The notes below the pieces were generated by a model, which did not search any database, had not been told where the DNA came from, and saw nothing but the letters and a program-made list of their open reading frames with translations. Below, one piece after another: positions 43,121 to 52,067 of a stretch of 64,000 nt of DNA. The position numbers and the translations under genes were made by a program. This stretch comes from Bianquea renquensis (GTDB lineage: Bacteria > Bacillota > Clostridia > Lachnospirales > Bianqueaceae): assembly GCF_014384895.1 (NCBI RefSeq), contig NZ_JACRSQ010000002.1:231077-295076 (forward strand), written 5' to 3'. How positions within the stretch are numbered: the first letter of the stretch is position 1; the number at the start of each line of letters is the position of its first letter.

Positions 43121-44329
43121 ATGAAATATATTATTGTACTTGCCGATGGGATGGCAGACGAAAAGCAGGAGGCGCTCCAAGGCAAGACGCCGGTGATGGC
43201 GGCTAAGACCCCGAATATAGATCGCCTGGCGGCAAGCAGTGAGATTCTCGAGCTATTTACGATACCGGAGGGTTTGCCGGCGGGCAGTGATGTGGGCAAT
43301 CTGTCGATCTTAGGATATAACCCGAAACAGTACTATGCGGGGCGGTCTCCCCTGGAGGCGCTCAGTATTGGAGTCCCGATGGAACAGGGGGATATGACCT
43401 ATCGAATTAATCTTGTCACGCTGTCGGAGGAAGAGGACTATGAGGATAAGCGGATGGTGGATTATTCCGCTGGCGAGATTTCGACGGAGGAATCCCGAGA
43501 ATTGATCGCTGCGCTGAAAGAAGCGCTGTCTACAGACCGATATCACTTTTATGCTGGCGTAAGTTACCGCCATATTCTGTTGCAGAAAGGCGGCGAGGGG
43601 CGCCATGATTTTACACCGCCCCATGATATCAGCGACCGCCTGATCCGTGAGTATCTGCCGAAAGACCCAGCGATTTTAGAACTGATGAAGCGAAGCCATC
43701 AAATTCTGAAGGATCATCCCATCAATCTGAGGCGAATGGCCCAGGGCAAGAACCCGGCTAATTCCATATGGGCGTGGGGCGAGGGAAGTCCGATTTCCTA
43801 TCCATCGTTCCGCGAGAAATATGGCGTACGGGGTTCGGTGATTACGGCGGTGGATCTGCTTCGGGGCATTGCCATTGGCACCGGCATGGGTGTCATATCG
43901 GTGGAAGGGGCCACAGGAAACAAAAATACGAATTTTGCGGGAAAGGGCGAGGCGGCCATACGGGCTCTGCGGGAAGGTGTGGATTTTGTTTACATACATG
44001 TTGAAGCGCCGGATGAGTGTGGTCATGGCGGAGACTTAGAGGGGAAAATTTATTCCATCGAGCAGATCGATGCCAAGATTATTGGTCCGATTCTGGAGGC
44101 CATGGAGGAGGATGGAGAGCCCTTTGTCATGGTGGTGACGCCAGATCACCCCACGCCAGTGCGGCTTAAGACTCATACACGCGGCGGAGTTCCCTGTATG
44201 ATTTATCGCAGCGGCCAGCCCATATCTCATGACAAGACGCCCTGTTATTGCGAGGAGTACGCGGATGCATTCGGCGTTCATATGGAAGGCTACAAAATGA
44301 TGGATCACATGATGAAACAGACGAACTAG
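43121..44329 (+). CDS. Cofactor-independent phosphoglycerate-mutase-like protein, candidate homoserine kinase
   Basis: A 402-residue ApgM-family alkaline-phosphatase-fold protein: LADGMAD (metal and catalytic start), LPAGSDVGNLSILGY (phosphorylated Ser), VEAPDECGHGGD and VTPDHPTP. The sequence family is called archaeal-type phosphoglycerate mutase. Its place between hom and lysC, with no thrB in sight, fits the proposal that such members phosphorylate homoserine in threonine synthesis. ATG 43121 follows GGAGGG. Confidence 0.85.
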   Translation: MKYIIVLADGMADEKQEALQGKTPVMAAKTPNIDRLAASSEILELFTIPEGLPAGSDVGNLSILGYNPKQYYAGRSPLEALSIGVPMEQGDMTYRINLVTLSEEEDYEDKRMVDYSAGEISTEESRELIAALKEALSTDRYHFYAGVSYRHILLQKGGEGRHDFTPPHDISDRLIREYLPKDPAILELMKRSHQILKDHPINLRRMAQGKNPANSIWAWGEGSPISYPSFREKYGVRGSVITAVDLLRGIAIGTGMGVISVEGATGNKNTNFAGKGEAAIRALREGVDFVYIHVEAPDECGHGGDLEGKIYSIEQIDAKIIGPILEAMEEDGEPFVMVVTPDHPTPVRLKTHTRGGVPCMIYRSGQPISHDKTPCYCEEYADAFGVHMEGYKMMDHMMKQTN

Positions 44330-44341
44330 GAGGACGGGACG

Positions 44342-45562
44342 TTGCGTATTGTAAAAAAATTTGGCGGCAGCTCGGTGGCCAACGCGGAAAGAGTGCTCAA
44401 CGTGGCGCGTCAGATCGGGGAGGATGTGGACGCAGGACATCAAGTCATCGTGGTGTTGTCCGCCCAGGGAAAGACCACGGATCAGCTGATCGCAAAAGCG
44501 AGAGAGATATCTCCGAATCCATCGAAGAGGGAATTGGATATGCTCATTTCCACAGGAGAGCAGCAGTCGGTGGCCCTCATGGCGATGGCGCTGGAGTCTA
44601 TGAACTATAAGGCGATTTCGTTGAATGCGTTCCAGGTGGGGATGCACACCAACAGAGTATACGGCAATGCGCGATTAAAGCTCATCGACACGGAGCGGAT
44701 GCAGATGGAACTGGAACGCGGGTATGTTGTGTTGGTTACAGGTTTTCAGGGCATTAATCGGTACGATGATGTGACAACGCTGGGGCGAGGCGGTTCCGAT
44801 ACCACGGCGGTTGCCATCGCCGCCGCTATGAATGCAGACCGGTGTCAAATCTATACGGATGTGGAGGGCGTTTACACGGCAGATCCCCGCATTGTGAAGA
44901 ACGCAGTTAAATTAAAAGAAATTAGTTACGATGAAATGCTGGAACTTGCGTCCATGGGGGCGAAGGTTCTGCACAACCGATCAGTAGAAATGGCGAAAAA
45001 ATATAATGTGGTGCTGGAAGTTCTCTCCAGCATGACAAGGGCGGAGGGAACCCTTGTGAAGGAGGATGCAAAGGTGGAAAGAATGCTGATCAGCGGTGTA
45101 GCTGCCGATACCAATGTTGCCAGAATATCGGTAGTTGGAATCCAGGATGTCCCGGGGATGGCCTTCACGCTGTTTAATTTGCTGTCTCAGAAAAATATCA
45201 ATGTGGATATTATCTTGCAATCTGTTGGCCGCGAAGGCACCAAGGATATTACGTTTACCGTCTCAAGAGATTCTCTGGAGGATGCGCTGGCGATCCTCCG
45301 GGAAAACGCGGGACAGTTAAAATATCAGGATTTGCAGTACGCGGATAACGTCGCTAAGGTGTCCATCGTTGGGGCCGGCATGATTTCCAACCCCGGCGTT
45401 GCCACCAAAATGTTTGAAGCGCTGTACAATGCCCATATCAATATCCGGATGATTTCCACCTCGGAGATAAAAATCTCCGTGTTGATTGATGAGAGGGACG
45501 TTCAGGTGGCCATGGAGTCAATTCATGATCAGTTTAAACTCTATCAGATAAGCCAGCAATAG
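44342..45562 (+). CDS. lysC: Aspartate kinase
   Basis: A 406-residue monofunctional aspartokinase: KFGGSSVAN at the start, TLGRGGSDTTAVAIAAA, and VEGVYTADPRIV. Two C-terminal ACT domains (about 265-335 and 345-406) bind lysine or threonine as feedback signals. The start is TTG 44342, eight bases after AGGAGG. It supplies the first step of the operon's pathway. Confidence 0.96.
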   Translation: MRIVKKFGGSSVANAERVLNVARQIGEDVDAGHQVIVVLSAQGKTTDQLIAKAREISPNPSKRELDMLISTGEQQSVALMAMALESMNYKAISLNAFQVGMHTNRVYGNARLKLIDTERMQMELERGYVVLVTGFQGINRYDDVTTLGRGGSDTTAVAIAAAMNADRCQIYTDVEGVYTADPRIVKNAVKLKEISYDEMLELASMGAKVLHNRSVEMAKKYNVVLEVLSSMTRAEGTLVKEDAKVERMLISGVAADTNVARISVVGIQDVPGMAFTLFNLLSQKNINVDIILQSVGREGTKDITFTVSRDSLEDALAILRENAGQLKYQDLQYADNVAKVSIVGAGMISNPGVATKMFEALYNAHINIRMISTSEIKISVLIDERDVQVAMESIHDQFKLYQISQQ

Positions 45563-45578
45563 AAGTGGGGTAAAGGAT

Positions 45579-46280
45579 ATGCTAGAAGCAGTACGGCAAC
45601 AAGTGCTTGAGGCAAATTTAGAGCTGGTCCGGAGAGGGCTCGTTATCTATACATGGGGAAATGTTAGTGCCTATGACAAGGATTCTGGATATGTGGTGAT
45701 CAAGCCCTCGGGAATCGAGTATGAACAGTTGCGGGCGGAGGATATGGTCGTCTTGGATTTGGAGGGGCATGTTATAGAGGGACACTATAAGCCATCGTCC
45801 GACACGCCGACCCATTTGGTTTTATATCAGCACTTTCCTGAGATCGGGGCAGTGGTGCATACCCATTCCACGTGGGCAGCGATTTTTGCACAGGCCGGAC
45901 GGGATATCCCGGCGCTTGGCACGACCCATGCGGATTATTTCTATGGATCTGTCCCGTGTACGCGAGAGCTTACAGCCGATGAGATTCGGGGCGAGTATGA
46001 AAAAAACACAGGTGCTGTGATTGCGGAGACCTTTGCCTCAAGAGGAATATCCAGCTGTGATGTGCCAGCGGCGCTGGTGCGGGAGCATGGGCCGTTTACC
46101 TGGGGACGCGACCCGCAGGAGGCGGTATACCACGCGGTTGTGCTTGAACAGGTGGCGAAGATGGCGTATCATACCATGACCTTACAGCAAATAGGGGCGG
46201 AAGAGAAACCTATGCAACTAGAGTTGCTGGATAAGCACTATCTTCGCAAGCATGGGGCGAACGCATATTATGGACAATAA
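45579..46280 (+). CDS. araD: L-ribulose-5-phosphate 4-epimerase
   Basis: A 233-residue class II aldolase/epimerase that converts L-ribulose 5-phosphate to D-xylulose 5-phosphate. Zinc ligands lie in VVHTHSTW and in a later His (REHGPFTWG); YTWGNVSAYD and KPSGIEYE are phosphate-site motifs. No arabinose genes are beside it, so its role could be broader. ATG 45579 is 17 bp after lysC. Confidence 0.93.
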   Translation: MLEAVRQQVLEANLELVRRGLVIYTWGNVSAYDKDSGYVVIKPSGIEYEQLRAEDMVVLDLEGHVIEGHYKPSSDTPTHLVLYQHFPEIGAVVHTHSTWAAIFAQAGRDIPALGTTHADYFYGSVPCTRELTADEIRGEYEKNTGAVIAETFASRGISSCDVPAALVREHGPFTWGRDPQEAVYHAVVLEQVAKMAYHTMTLQQIGAEEKPMQLELLDKHYLRKHGANAYYGQ

Positions 46281-46307
46281 ACTAGGATGAGAAAGGGGGC
46301 AGCTGTG

Positions 46308-46730
46308 ATGCGAAGAGGGGTTGGGTTTTTCGTATTCATCATTCTAGTATTCTTGGCCGGATGCAATAGTGCACAAAGTCCCACAAGCGCTCTGGACCTG
46401 GTCGACCGGGAAGTCGACTGGAAGAAGCTCGATGCGGTGCAGGTACAGTTTGAGCAAACATACGTGGACATTGAAGATATAGAGGGCCTGCGTGGTATTT
46501 TGGATGACGTTATCCTGGATGATGAGCCGCAGCCGGCCTCCAAGGGTTGGACGTTTGCGCTGAGATTTGGCAAGAGCTGCCCATCTGCCCTCACGCTGAC
46601 GAAGGTTTCAGAGAAACGGTATCAAATCGAGTACAAAGATCTGGAATATAAAGTCAACGAGCACGGACCAGAAGTATTCGAGTATCTGCTGGATATTTTC
46701 CAACAGCAGGGAATCCAAATCCATCCCTAG
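46308..46730 (+). CDS. Small lipoprotein of unknown function
   Basis: A 140-residue protein with signal peptide MRRGVGFFVFIILVFLAGC, lipobox LAGC. The mature part is mixed alpha/beta and acidic (VDWKKLDAVQVQFEQTYVDIEDIEGLRGIL); no domain recognised. ATG 46308 follows GGGGG by eight bases; the ATG at 46287 is upstream of that site. Confidence 0.75.
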   Translation: MRRGVGFFVFIILVFLAGCNSAQSPTSALDLVDREVDWKKLDAVQVQFEQTYVDIEDIEGLRGILDDVILDDEPQPASKGWTFALRFGKSCPSALTLTKVSEKRYQIEYKDLEYKVNEHGPEVFEYLLDIFQQQGIQIHP

Positions 46731-46898
46731 CTGGCAGTCCGGCCAGATTGCGAGCGGATCAGCCCCACCCCCGGTGTTGGGAAAATCCCAAACCCTTTAC
46801 TTCCTCTCGCTCAATATCCCGTATGAAAGACGCATACTTATTGTTGTGTGGTGCAGTTTTTGAGACAACTCGATGATTGGTTTTGCCAAATGGAGTGT

Positions 46899-46927
46899 TT
46901 GTAAATGACCGTAGCCTATGCTATAAT
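46899..46927 (+). promoter_or_regulatory. Sigma-A promoter of the AraC-type gene
   Basis: TTGTAA (46899-46904), 17-bp spacer, TATAAT (46922-46927). Confidence 0.85.
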
Positions 46928-46960
46928 TGCAACGACATGAGGTAAAAGAGGTGATCTCTT

Positions 46961-47860
46961 ATGGACACGAGTCTCTCGAGGCTGCGGTTTGAGATTCGAA
47001 ATATTTTCCGTACAGAATGTGGCAATCAGGCAAAGGTTTCTTCTATGACAGCCTATCGTTTTGTCGAAGCAAAAATCAATATGCCACAGACGGAAAATCC
47101 GTATTTGTATCTTGTCCTTGAGGGGACACTCCGGCTTTATACTCCGTCAGGAATCATGGACTACATGGCGGGCCAATACTCAATATCGGAAATAGACACG
47201 CCATTGTACGGTACAATCCTGTCCTTTTCAGAACAGAACGATTTTTTGGCAATCGCTTTGGAGTTGACGAGTCATGAGGTTATTGCTGCCGTATTGGACT
47301 TAGACAACACATTGACAGAGAGGATAATGAAAGAGGCAATCCCAGAGAAGGAAATGTCTTTGGCCGATCATGCCGCCGTAGAATCTGTTTATCGGCTTCT
47401 CATTACTATGCAAAAGCCGCTCGCCTCTGATTACATACGCAGGAATATCATGCGTGAAGTAATCTATTATGTCCTTTGCGGCGCATGCGGAAAACAGTTT
47501 CTGCAAGCCATCACAAATATACAGAACATCGACGAAATCTACAAAGCAAATAATTGGATTAAAGAAAATTTCCGCAGTTCTTTCACCGTAGAAAGTTTAG
47601 CGGAACAGCAGAATATGAGTGTTTCATTGTTTCATCAAAAGTTCAAGAGCGCGGTTGGAATGGGGCCTCTGCAATGCCAGAAGCGTTTGCGATTGACCGA
47701 AGCCCGAAGGCTGATGTTGGATGAAAGCCGAAATGTAACGGAGGCTTCCTTAGAAGTCGGATATGAGAGCGTGTCGCAATTCATTCGGGATTACAGGAAA
47801 ATGTTTGGAGCCGCGCCGAAAGAAGACATTTCGCGCTTCAAGGACCAGTTAAAGAAATAG
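46961..47860 (+). CDS. AraC-family transcriptional regulator
   Basis: A 299-residue regulator. The N-terminal cupin-like sensing domain (about 15-185) has YLYLVLEGTLRLYT and MAGQYSISEIDTP. The C-terminal double HTH (about 195-290) has FTVESLAEQQNMSVSLFHQKFKS and EVGYESVSQFIRDYRKMFG. It sits 110 bp before a GlcG/HbpS-like gene with a terminator between; it may control that gene. Confidence 0.93.
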   Translation: MDTSLSRLRFEIRNIFRTECGNQAKVSSMTAYRFVEAKINMPQTENPYLYLVLEGTLRLYTPSGIMDYMAGQYSISEIDTPLYGTILSFSEQNDFLAIALELTSHEVIAAVLDLDNTLTERIMKEAIPEKEMSLADHAAVESVYRLLITMQKPLASDYIRRNIMREVIYYVLCGACGKQFLQAITNIQNIDEIYKANNWIKENFRSSFTVESLAEQQNMSVSLFHQKFKSAVGMGPLQCQKRLRLTEARRLMLDESRNVTEASLEVGYESVSQFIRDYRKMFGAAPKEDISRFKDQLKK

Positions 47861-47874
47861 GCAATTTTTTCGGA

Positions 47875-47904
47875 GGAACAGGCAAGAAAAAGCCTGTTCC
47901 TTTT
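47875..47904 (+). terminator. Terminator of the AraC-type gene
   Basis: GGAACAGGC/GCCTGTTCC with TTTT. Confidence 0.92.
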
Positions 47905-47970
47905 GTTATGATAAAACACAGCAAACACATCACTTTTTTCTAACAGTTATCTGAAAGCGAGGTATTTACA

Positions 47971-48390
47971 ATGATTTTAACAGATGAATTGTGCGACAAA
48001 CTATGCGCTGCCGCAAAAGAGAAAAGCCGGGAGATCGGCATTGACATCAGTTTTGCCATCAGCGATGAAAACGGGCTGCCGCGAGTGTATCGCAGATACG
48101 GTGAAGCATTGGTATTGAGCATTACACTTGTTCCCGGCAAGGCTTATACAGCAGCCGTTACCCAATGCAAAACAAAAGATGTTGCCGCAGCCGCAGCAGA
48201 GGGCGCGTCCCTTATGGCAATTCAGACAAACGACCCCCGCATTACGCTTGTAGCTGGCGGGTATCCGCTGTTTGCTGAGGGAAAAATTGCAGGCGGTATT
48301 GGCGTCGGCGGCGGGAGTGAGGCGCAGGATTGCGAGATTGCGGAGTATGTTGTTTCTGTATTCGACGAAGCACATCAACTGTTTAATTAA
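47971..48390 (+). CDS. GlcG/HbpS-like heme-binding family protein
   Basis: A 139-residue protein of the GlcG/HbpS fold: CDKLCAAAKEKSREIG, ISFAISDENGLPRVYRR, KAYTAAVTQCKTKDVA, GGYPLFAEGKIAGGIGVGGG and DCEIAEYVV. Relatives bind heme or assist diol/glycol metabolism. No signal peptide, so it is cytosolic. Flanked by terminators, with the AraC gene as the only likely partner. Confidence 0.9.
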   Translation: MILTDELCDKLCAAAKEKSREIGIDISFAISDENGLPRVYRRYGEALVLSITLVPGKAYTAAVTQCKTKDVAAAAAEGASLMAIQTNDPRITLVAGGYPLFAEGKIAGGIGVGGGSEAQDCEIAEYVVSVFDEAHQLFN

Positions 48391-48415
48391 CGTAAAGCAA
48401 CTGAATATATCCATT

Positions 48416-48469
48416 ATCACAGAGCCGATAACACGCAAGATAAAATGTGTTGATCGGCTCTGTGATTTT
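48416..48469 (+). terminator. Terminator after the GlcG/HbpS-like gene
   Basis: Long stem ATCACAGAGCCGAT/ATCGGCTCTGTGAT with an inner AACAC/GTGTT and T run. Confidence 0.92.
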
Positions 48470-48548
48470 GTTAGGAGGGGGCCAATATGTTGATTGTTAT
48501 TTCTCATAATCTGCGATCAAAAAAGCCCTAGCGCTTACCTTATGCCGC

Positions 48549-48577
48549 TCTTCCAAAGTTCGCGAAGCGAACTTTTT
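48549..48577. repeat. Second half of the two-hairpin repeat
   Basis: Identical over about 27 bp to 6656-6682, with AAAGTTCGC-gaa-GCGAACTTT and T tail. The rest of 48391-48963 is unassigned: a short inverted repeat GATCCC...GGGAGATC (48612-48631), a weak -10 TATAAC (48705-48710), and no convincing gene. Confidence 0.75.
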
Positions 48578-48963
48578 ATGCCATTATAGGGAGGAACGGA
48601 GCTTTAAAAAGAGATCCCTATATGGGAGATCCTGGAGATAGGTGCAGATAATCGGAGTACATCGAAAGTGGGAGCTAAGCCTTCTGTACAGCGGACAGAC
48701 GCTCTATAACAGTGCATGTGATTAAAATGGCACTTAAAATTCATTACGACGCAAACCGTATACAATATGATAGAAGTACCAAATACAAGACCGATTGCGG
48801 TATGATAAGAATGTAGCTAACAACCTTACTGTGTTGATTTCGCTACTGGATGGACAGGCTTTGGGCTCTCCATACCGAACCTAAGCCAATTTTATGATGA
48901 GGCAGGGGTCTATATCCTTGCAGGGGCTCCTGCTTCTGGCTCTTTTTAGAAAGGAGAACGTGG

Positions 48964-50151
48964 ATGCAGCGATATACAGTGTGGGTACAGCTGGAGGATC
49001 GAGGGTATGCTCAAAAGCTGATTCGTTTTTTGAACCATCACTATGGGGGCAGCCTGGATGTACACTACGCGAAGGAGGCAATCGATTGTCCGCCGCAGGA
49101 GATGAGACGCCACATTTTGATTACGGATCAGACGGAGGAAAAAGCCGAGTTCGACGCATTCCCCATTGTCATGCTGCAGGAATACGCCTATCGAAAGAGT
49201 GGGTGGAAAGGGGAGTGGATCAATCCGTATCAATCAGGGCACAGGATTGCGCAGCAGCTTTTTGAAATCATGGCAAGGACAGAGGGGGCCACATATGGGA
49301 AAAAGCAGGAGACACCTCAGAGCGAAACAGAGCGAGGGTATTGCTTTGTGGCGGAGACGCCAGGGGAAGAGTATGCACCGTGCACTCCTATTTCCTTTCA
49401 GAATTGGAGTGTGGGCCGGCTGATTTGCGTGTATTCCCCCATCGGAGGCTGTGGAAAGACGACCTTTTCCATGGCGCTGGCAGAATGCTTGGCGGCAGCC
49501 CATCCGGAGGAAAAGGTTCTATACCTGAATCTTGAGGGAGCGGCTGACTGGAAGATGTTTTTTCACAACCAGAGTCCCTACAATTTATCTGATTTTTTAT
49601 ACTGTATGCTATTGGAGGATAAGGGTTCGAACAAACTGGAGGGATATTTGATGGAATTGGCTGAGAGGCAGGCTAACGGGGTTTTGTTTATTAAACCCTG
49701 TACATCCTTTGAGGACTTGAACGTACTGGAGACCGAGGAGGCCGAAGCACTCATCCAACTCCTGCGAACCTACTTTCAATGGATCATTTGCGATATGAAC
49801 ACAGCATTCCACAGTGTGAATCAGACATTTATGAAAAACAGCGATGGCAAATTTCTACTCTTGCACGCGTCGGCCCAAGGCCGGCTAAAATTTCAAGACT
49901 TTTTAGACAGTTTACGTGTGCAGGGATTGGAGCGGGATATTTTAGGTAAATCTTGTACCATTCTGCCTGTTGGCAGGGGAGCCGGATTGCCGGAGTTGGG
50001 GGAATATGAAAGACATGTGGGGAATCCTCTTCCCATGATAGAGGACTTGTTTCAAGAGCACGATGGAATCCTGGAGTTCAAGCGCCATACAGAATTCTAT
50101 CAGAGGATCGGTGTGCTGGCGGAGGAGGCTGTTTGTTTTGGCAGCCGATGA
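48964..50151 (+). CDS. tadZ: TadZ/CpaE-like pilus localisation ATPase
   Basis: A 395-residue protein. The N-terminal 120 residues form a receiver-like domain without clear phosphoacceptor. The MinD/ParA-like ATPase domain follows, with a deviant Walker A YSPIGGCGKTTFSMALA, LYLNLEGAADW and WIICDMNTAF. TadZ places the Tad machine at the cell surface or pole. ATG 48964 follows AAAGGAG. First gene of the ten-gene pilus locus; overlaps tadA by 14 bp. Confidence 0.88.
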   Translation: MQRYTVWVQLEDRGYAQKLIRFLNHHYGGSLDVHYAKEAIDCPPQEMRRHILITDQTEEKAEFDAFPIVMLQEYAYRKSGWKGEWINPYQSGHRIAQQLFEIMARTEGATYGKKQETPQSETERGYCFVAETPGEEYAPCTPISFQNWSVGRLICVYSPIGGCGKTTFSMALAECLAAAHPEEKVLYLNLEGAADWKMFFHNQSPYNLSDFLYCMLLEDKGSNKLEGYLMELAERQANGVLFIKPCTSFEDLNVLETEEAEALIQLLRTYFQWIICDMNTAFHSVNQTFMKNSDGKFLLLHASAQGRLKFQDFLDSLRVQGLERDILGKSCTILPVGRGAGLPELGEYERHVGNPLPMIEDLFQEHDGILEFKRHTEFYQRIGVLAEEAVCFGSR

Positions 50152-51325
50152 CCTTGGAATACAATTATATCAGGAGATCAAGGAGAAGGTGCGTGCCAGC
50201 ATTCGCCTACAGACCACGTATTCGGACGATGAGATTCGGACGATTATTTACGAGGTATTGGCCCAAGAATCGAAAAGGCGCTATATCGACGTTAAAACGC
50301 GCAAGAGTTTAGGGCAGAAAGTTTTTTATGCCCTTCGGCGGCTGGACATTTTACAACCCCTGCTGGAGGATGAGAGCATTACAGAGATTATGGTGAACGG
50401 GCCCAATCATGTTTTTGTCGAGCGAATGGGTAAACTTGAGAGAAGCCGAGAACAATTTGAATCCAAGCAGCGGTTGGAAGATATTATTCAACAGATTGTT
50501 GGCGTCGTCAATCGAACGATCAATGAGGCGCATCCCATTGTCGATGCCCGTCTGCCAGATGGATCCCGAGTAAATGCAGTTTTAGGGCCTGTGGCTTTGA
50601 ATGGGCCAATTTTAACGATCCGAAAATTTCGAGAGGAGCCAATCTCCCAGGAGGAAATGATTCAATGGGGGACGCTGACCCAGGAGAGCGCAGATTTTTT
50701 GTCAAGACTGGTTAGACAGCGATATAATATTTTTATCTGCGGCGGAACCGCCTCGGGGAAGACGACGCTTTTAAACGTATTGTCCAGTTTCATCCCGAAG
50801 GAGGAGCGGATCATCACAATCGAGGATGCGGCGGAACTTCGGCTAAATACGCTGGAAAATGTGGTGACCATGGAAACTCGGAATGCGAATGTGGAGGGAA
50901 AGGGAGCGATTACGATTCGAGATTTGATCCGGACCAGTTTGCGAATGAGGCCGGACCGGATTATTGTAGGGGAGATTCGAGGAGCGGAGGCGCTGGACAT
51001 GCTGCAAGCTTTAAATAGCGGACATGAGGGATCGCTGTCCACAGGACACGCGAACTCTTGTCGAGATATGCTGTCGCGTATCGAGACCATGGTGCTCATG
51101 GGTGCAGAGTTTCCGCTGGAGGCTATACGGCAGCAGATTGCATCCGCAATCGACATCCTAGTGTTTATCAGCCGGCAGAAAGGGGGAGGCCGTCATGTCA
51201 CAGAGATTGTGCAAATTTTGGATATTGATGGAGGAAACATTCGGACGGAGGCCTTATTTCAATGGGAAAAAGGCGAACTGAGGAGAACGGAGGCCTTGCT
51301 GGCGAGACACAAGGGAAGCGAGTGA
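50138..51325 (+). CDS. tadA: Tad pilus assembly ATPase, CpaF/TadA
   Basis: A 395-residue secretion ATPase that powers Flp pilus assembly. An N-terminal helical domain is followed by the RecA core: Walker A ICGGTASGKTTLLN, Asp-box IITIEDAAELRL, Walker B RPDRIIVGEIRGAEALDMLQALNSGHEG and STGHANS. The best start is TTG 50138, nine bases after GGAGGAGG, inside the end of tadZ. A longer frame from 50063 has no better site. Confidence 0.94.
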   Translation: MAADDLGIQLYQEIKEKVRASIRLQTTYSDDEIRTIIYEVLAQESKRRYIDVKTRKSLGQKVFYALRRLDILQPLLEDESITEIMVNGPNHVFVERMGKLERSREQFESKQRLEDIIQQIVGVVNRTINEAHPIVDARLPDGSRVNAVLGPVALNGPILTIRKFREEPISQEEMIQWGTLTQESADFLSRLVRQRYNIFICGGTASGKTTLLNVLSSFIPKEERIITIEDAAELRLNTLENVVTMETRNANVEGKGAITIRDLIRTSLRMRPDRIIVGEIRGAEALDMLQALNSGHEGSLSTGHANSCRDMLSRIETMVLMGAEFPLEAIRQQIASAIDILVFISRQKGGGRHVTEIVQILDIDGGNIRTEALFQWEKGELRRTEALLARHKGSE

Positions 51326-52053
51326 ACCGGAACTATGTTCTCAGTATAAAGCAATGGATCCGGTATGGAGGAATGGCAGGATGTATCGCCTTTGGCACCG
51401 CGCTTATCTTTTACCAAAACCTAGTGGTCGGCTGTATAGCAGCGGGGTGTGCGGCAGCCGTATACCCCCTGTATAAAAGGCGAGATCTGGAGGCAAAGCA
51501 GCAGCAAAAGATCGCGCTGGAGTTCAAGGAATGTCTGTATGGACTGGTGGCGGCGCTGCGGTCAGGACGGTCACTGGAGGGCGCGTTCGAGGCCTCTCTG
51601 GAGGATATGGATCCGGAACTGACTCCGGTTTTATTTCATGAATGGCAGATTATCATCGGAAAACTGCGTGTGAACCAGCGCATTGAAGATGCGCTGGAGG
51701 ATTTTGCACGGCGTAGCGGGGTGGAGGAAATTTCCAGCTTTGCCCAGATTATACAAATCTGTAAACGGACTGAAGGCAACATTGCAAAGGTCATCGAAAA
51801 TACAGCGGGACTCCTACAGGAAAAAATTGAGATTCAGGGGGAGGTACAAGTCGCGCTTGCAAAGAAAAAGATGGAACAGAAAATACTCAATGTCATGCCG
51901 GTAGCGGTACTCTCTCTGCTGCTGCTACTGTCGCCCGATTACCTAGCTCCGCTGTATTCAAGCTTTCAGGGAAGAATGATCATGACTGTCTGCGCGGGTC
52001 TTGCCATTGCGAGCTACTGCATATCGAAACGAATGGCGGATATTGCGATTTAA
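51322..52053 (+). CDS. tadB: Tad pilus inner membrane protein TadB
   Basis: About 243 residues: two N-terminal helices, a cytosolic T2SSF domain (LEFKECLYGLVAALRSGRSLEGAFE, AQIIQICKRTEGNIAKVIENTA) and two C-terminal helices. It forms the platform beside TadC. GTG 51322 overlaps the tadA stop (GTGA) and has AAGGGAA upstream; the ATG at 51262 would overlap by 64 bp. Confidence 0.9.
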   Translation: MNRNYVLSIKQWIRYGGMAGCIAFGTALIFYQNLVVGCIAAGCAAAVYPLYKRRDLEAKQQQKIALEFKECLYGLVAALRSGRSLEGAFEASLEDMDPELTPVLFHEWQIIIGKLRVNQRIEDALEDFARRSGVEEISSFAQIIQICKRTEGNIAKVIENTAGLLQEKIEIQGEVQVALAKKKMEQKILNVMPVAVLSLLLLLSPDYLAPLYSSFQGRMIMTVCAGLAIASYCISKRMADIAI

Positions 52054-52067
52054 GGCGGAACAACAGA

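Noticed and set aside
48600..48960. Possible gene remnant before tadZ
   Set aside because: Reading all frames gave only short stop-broken pieces with no recognisable protein.
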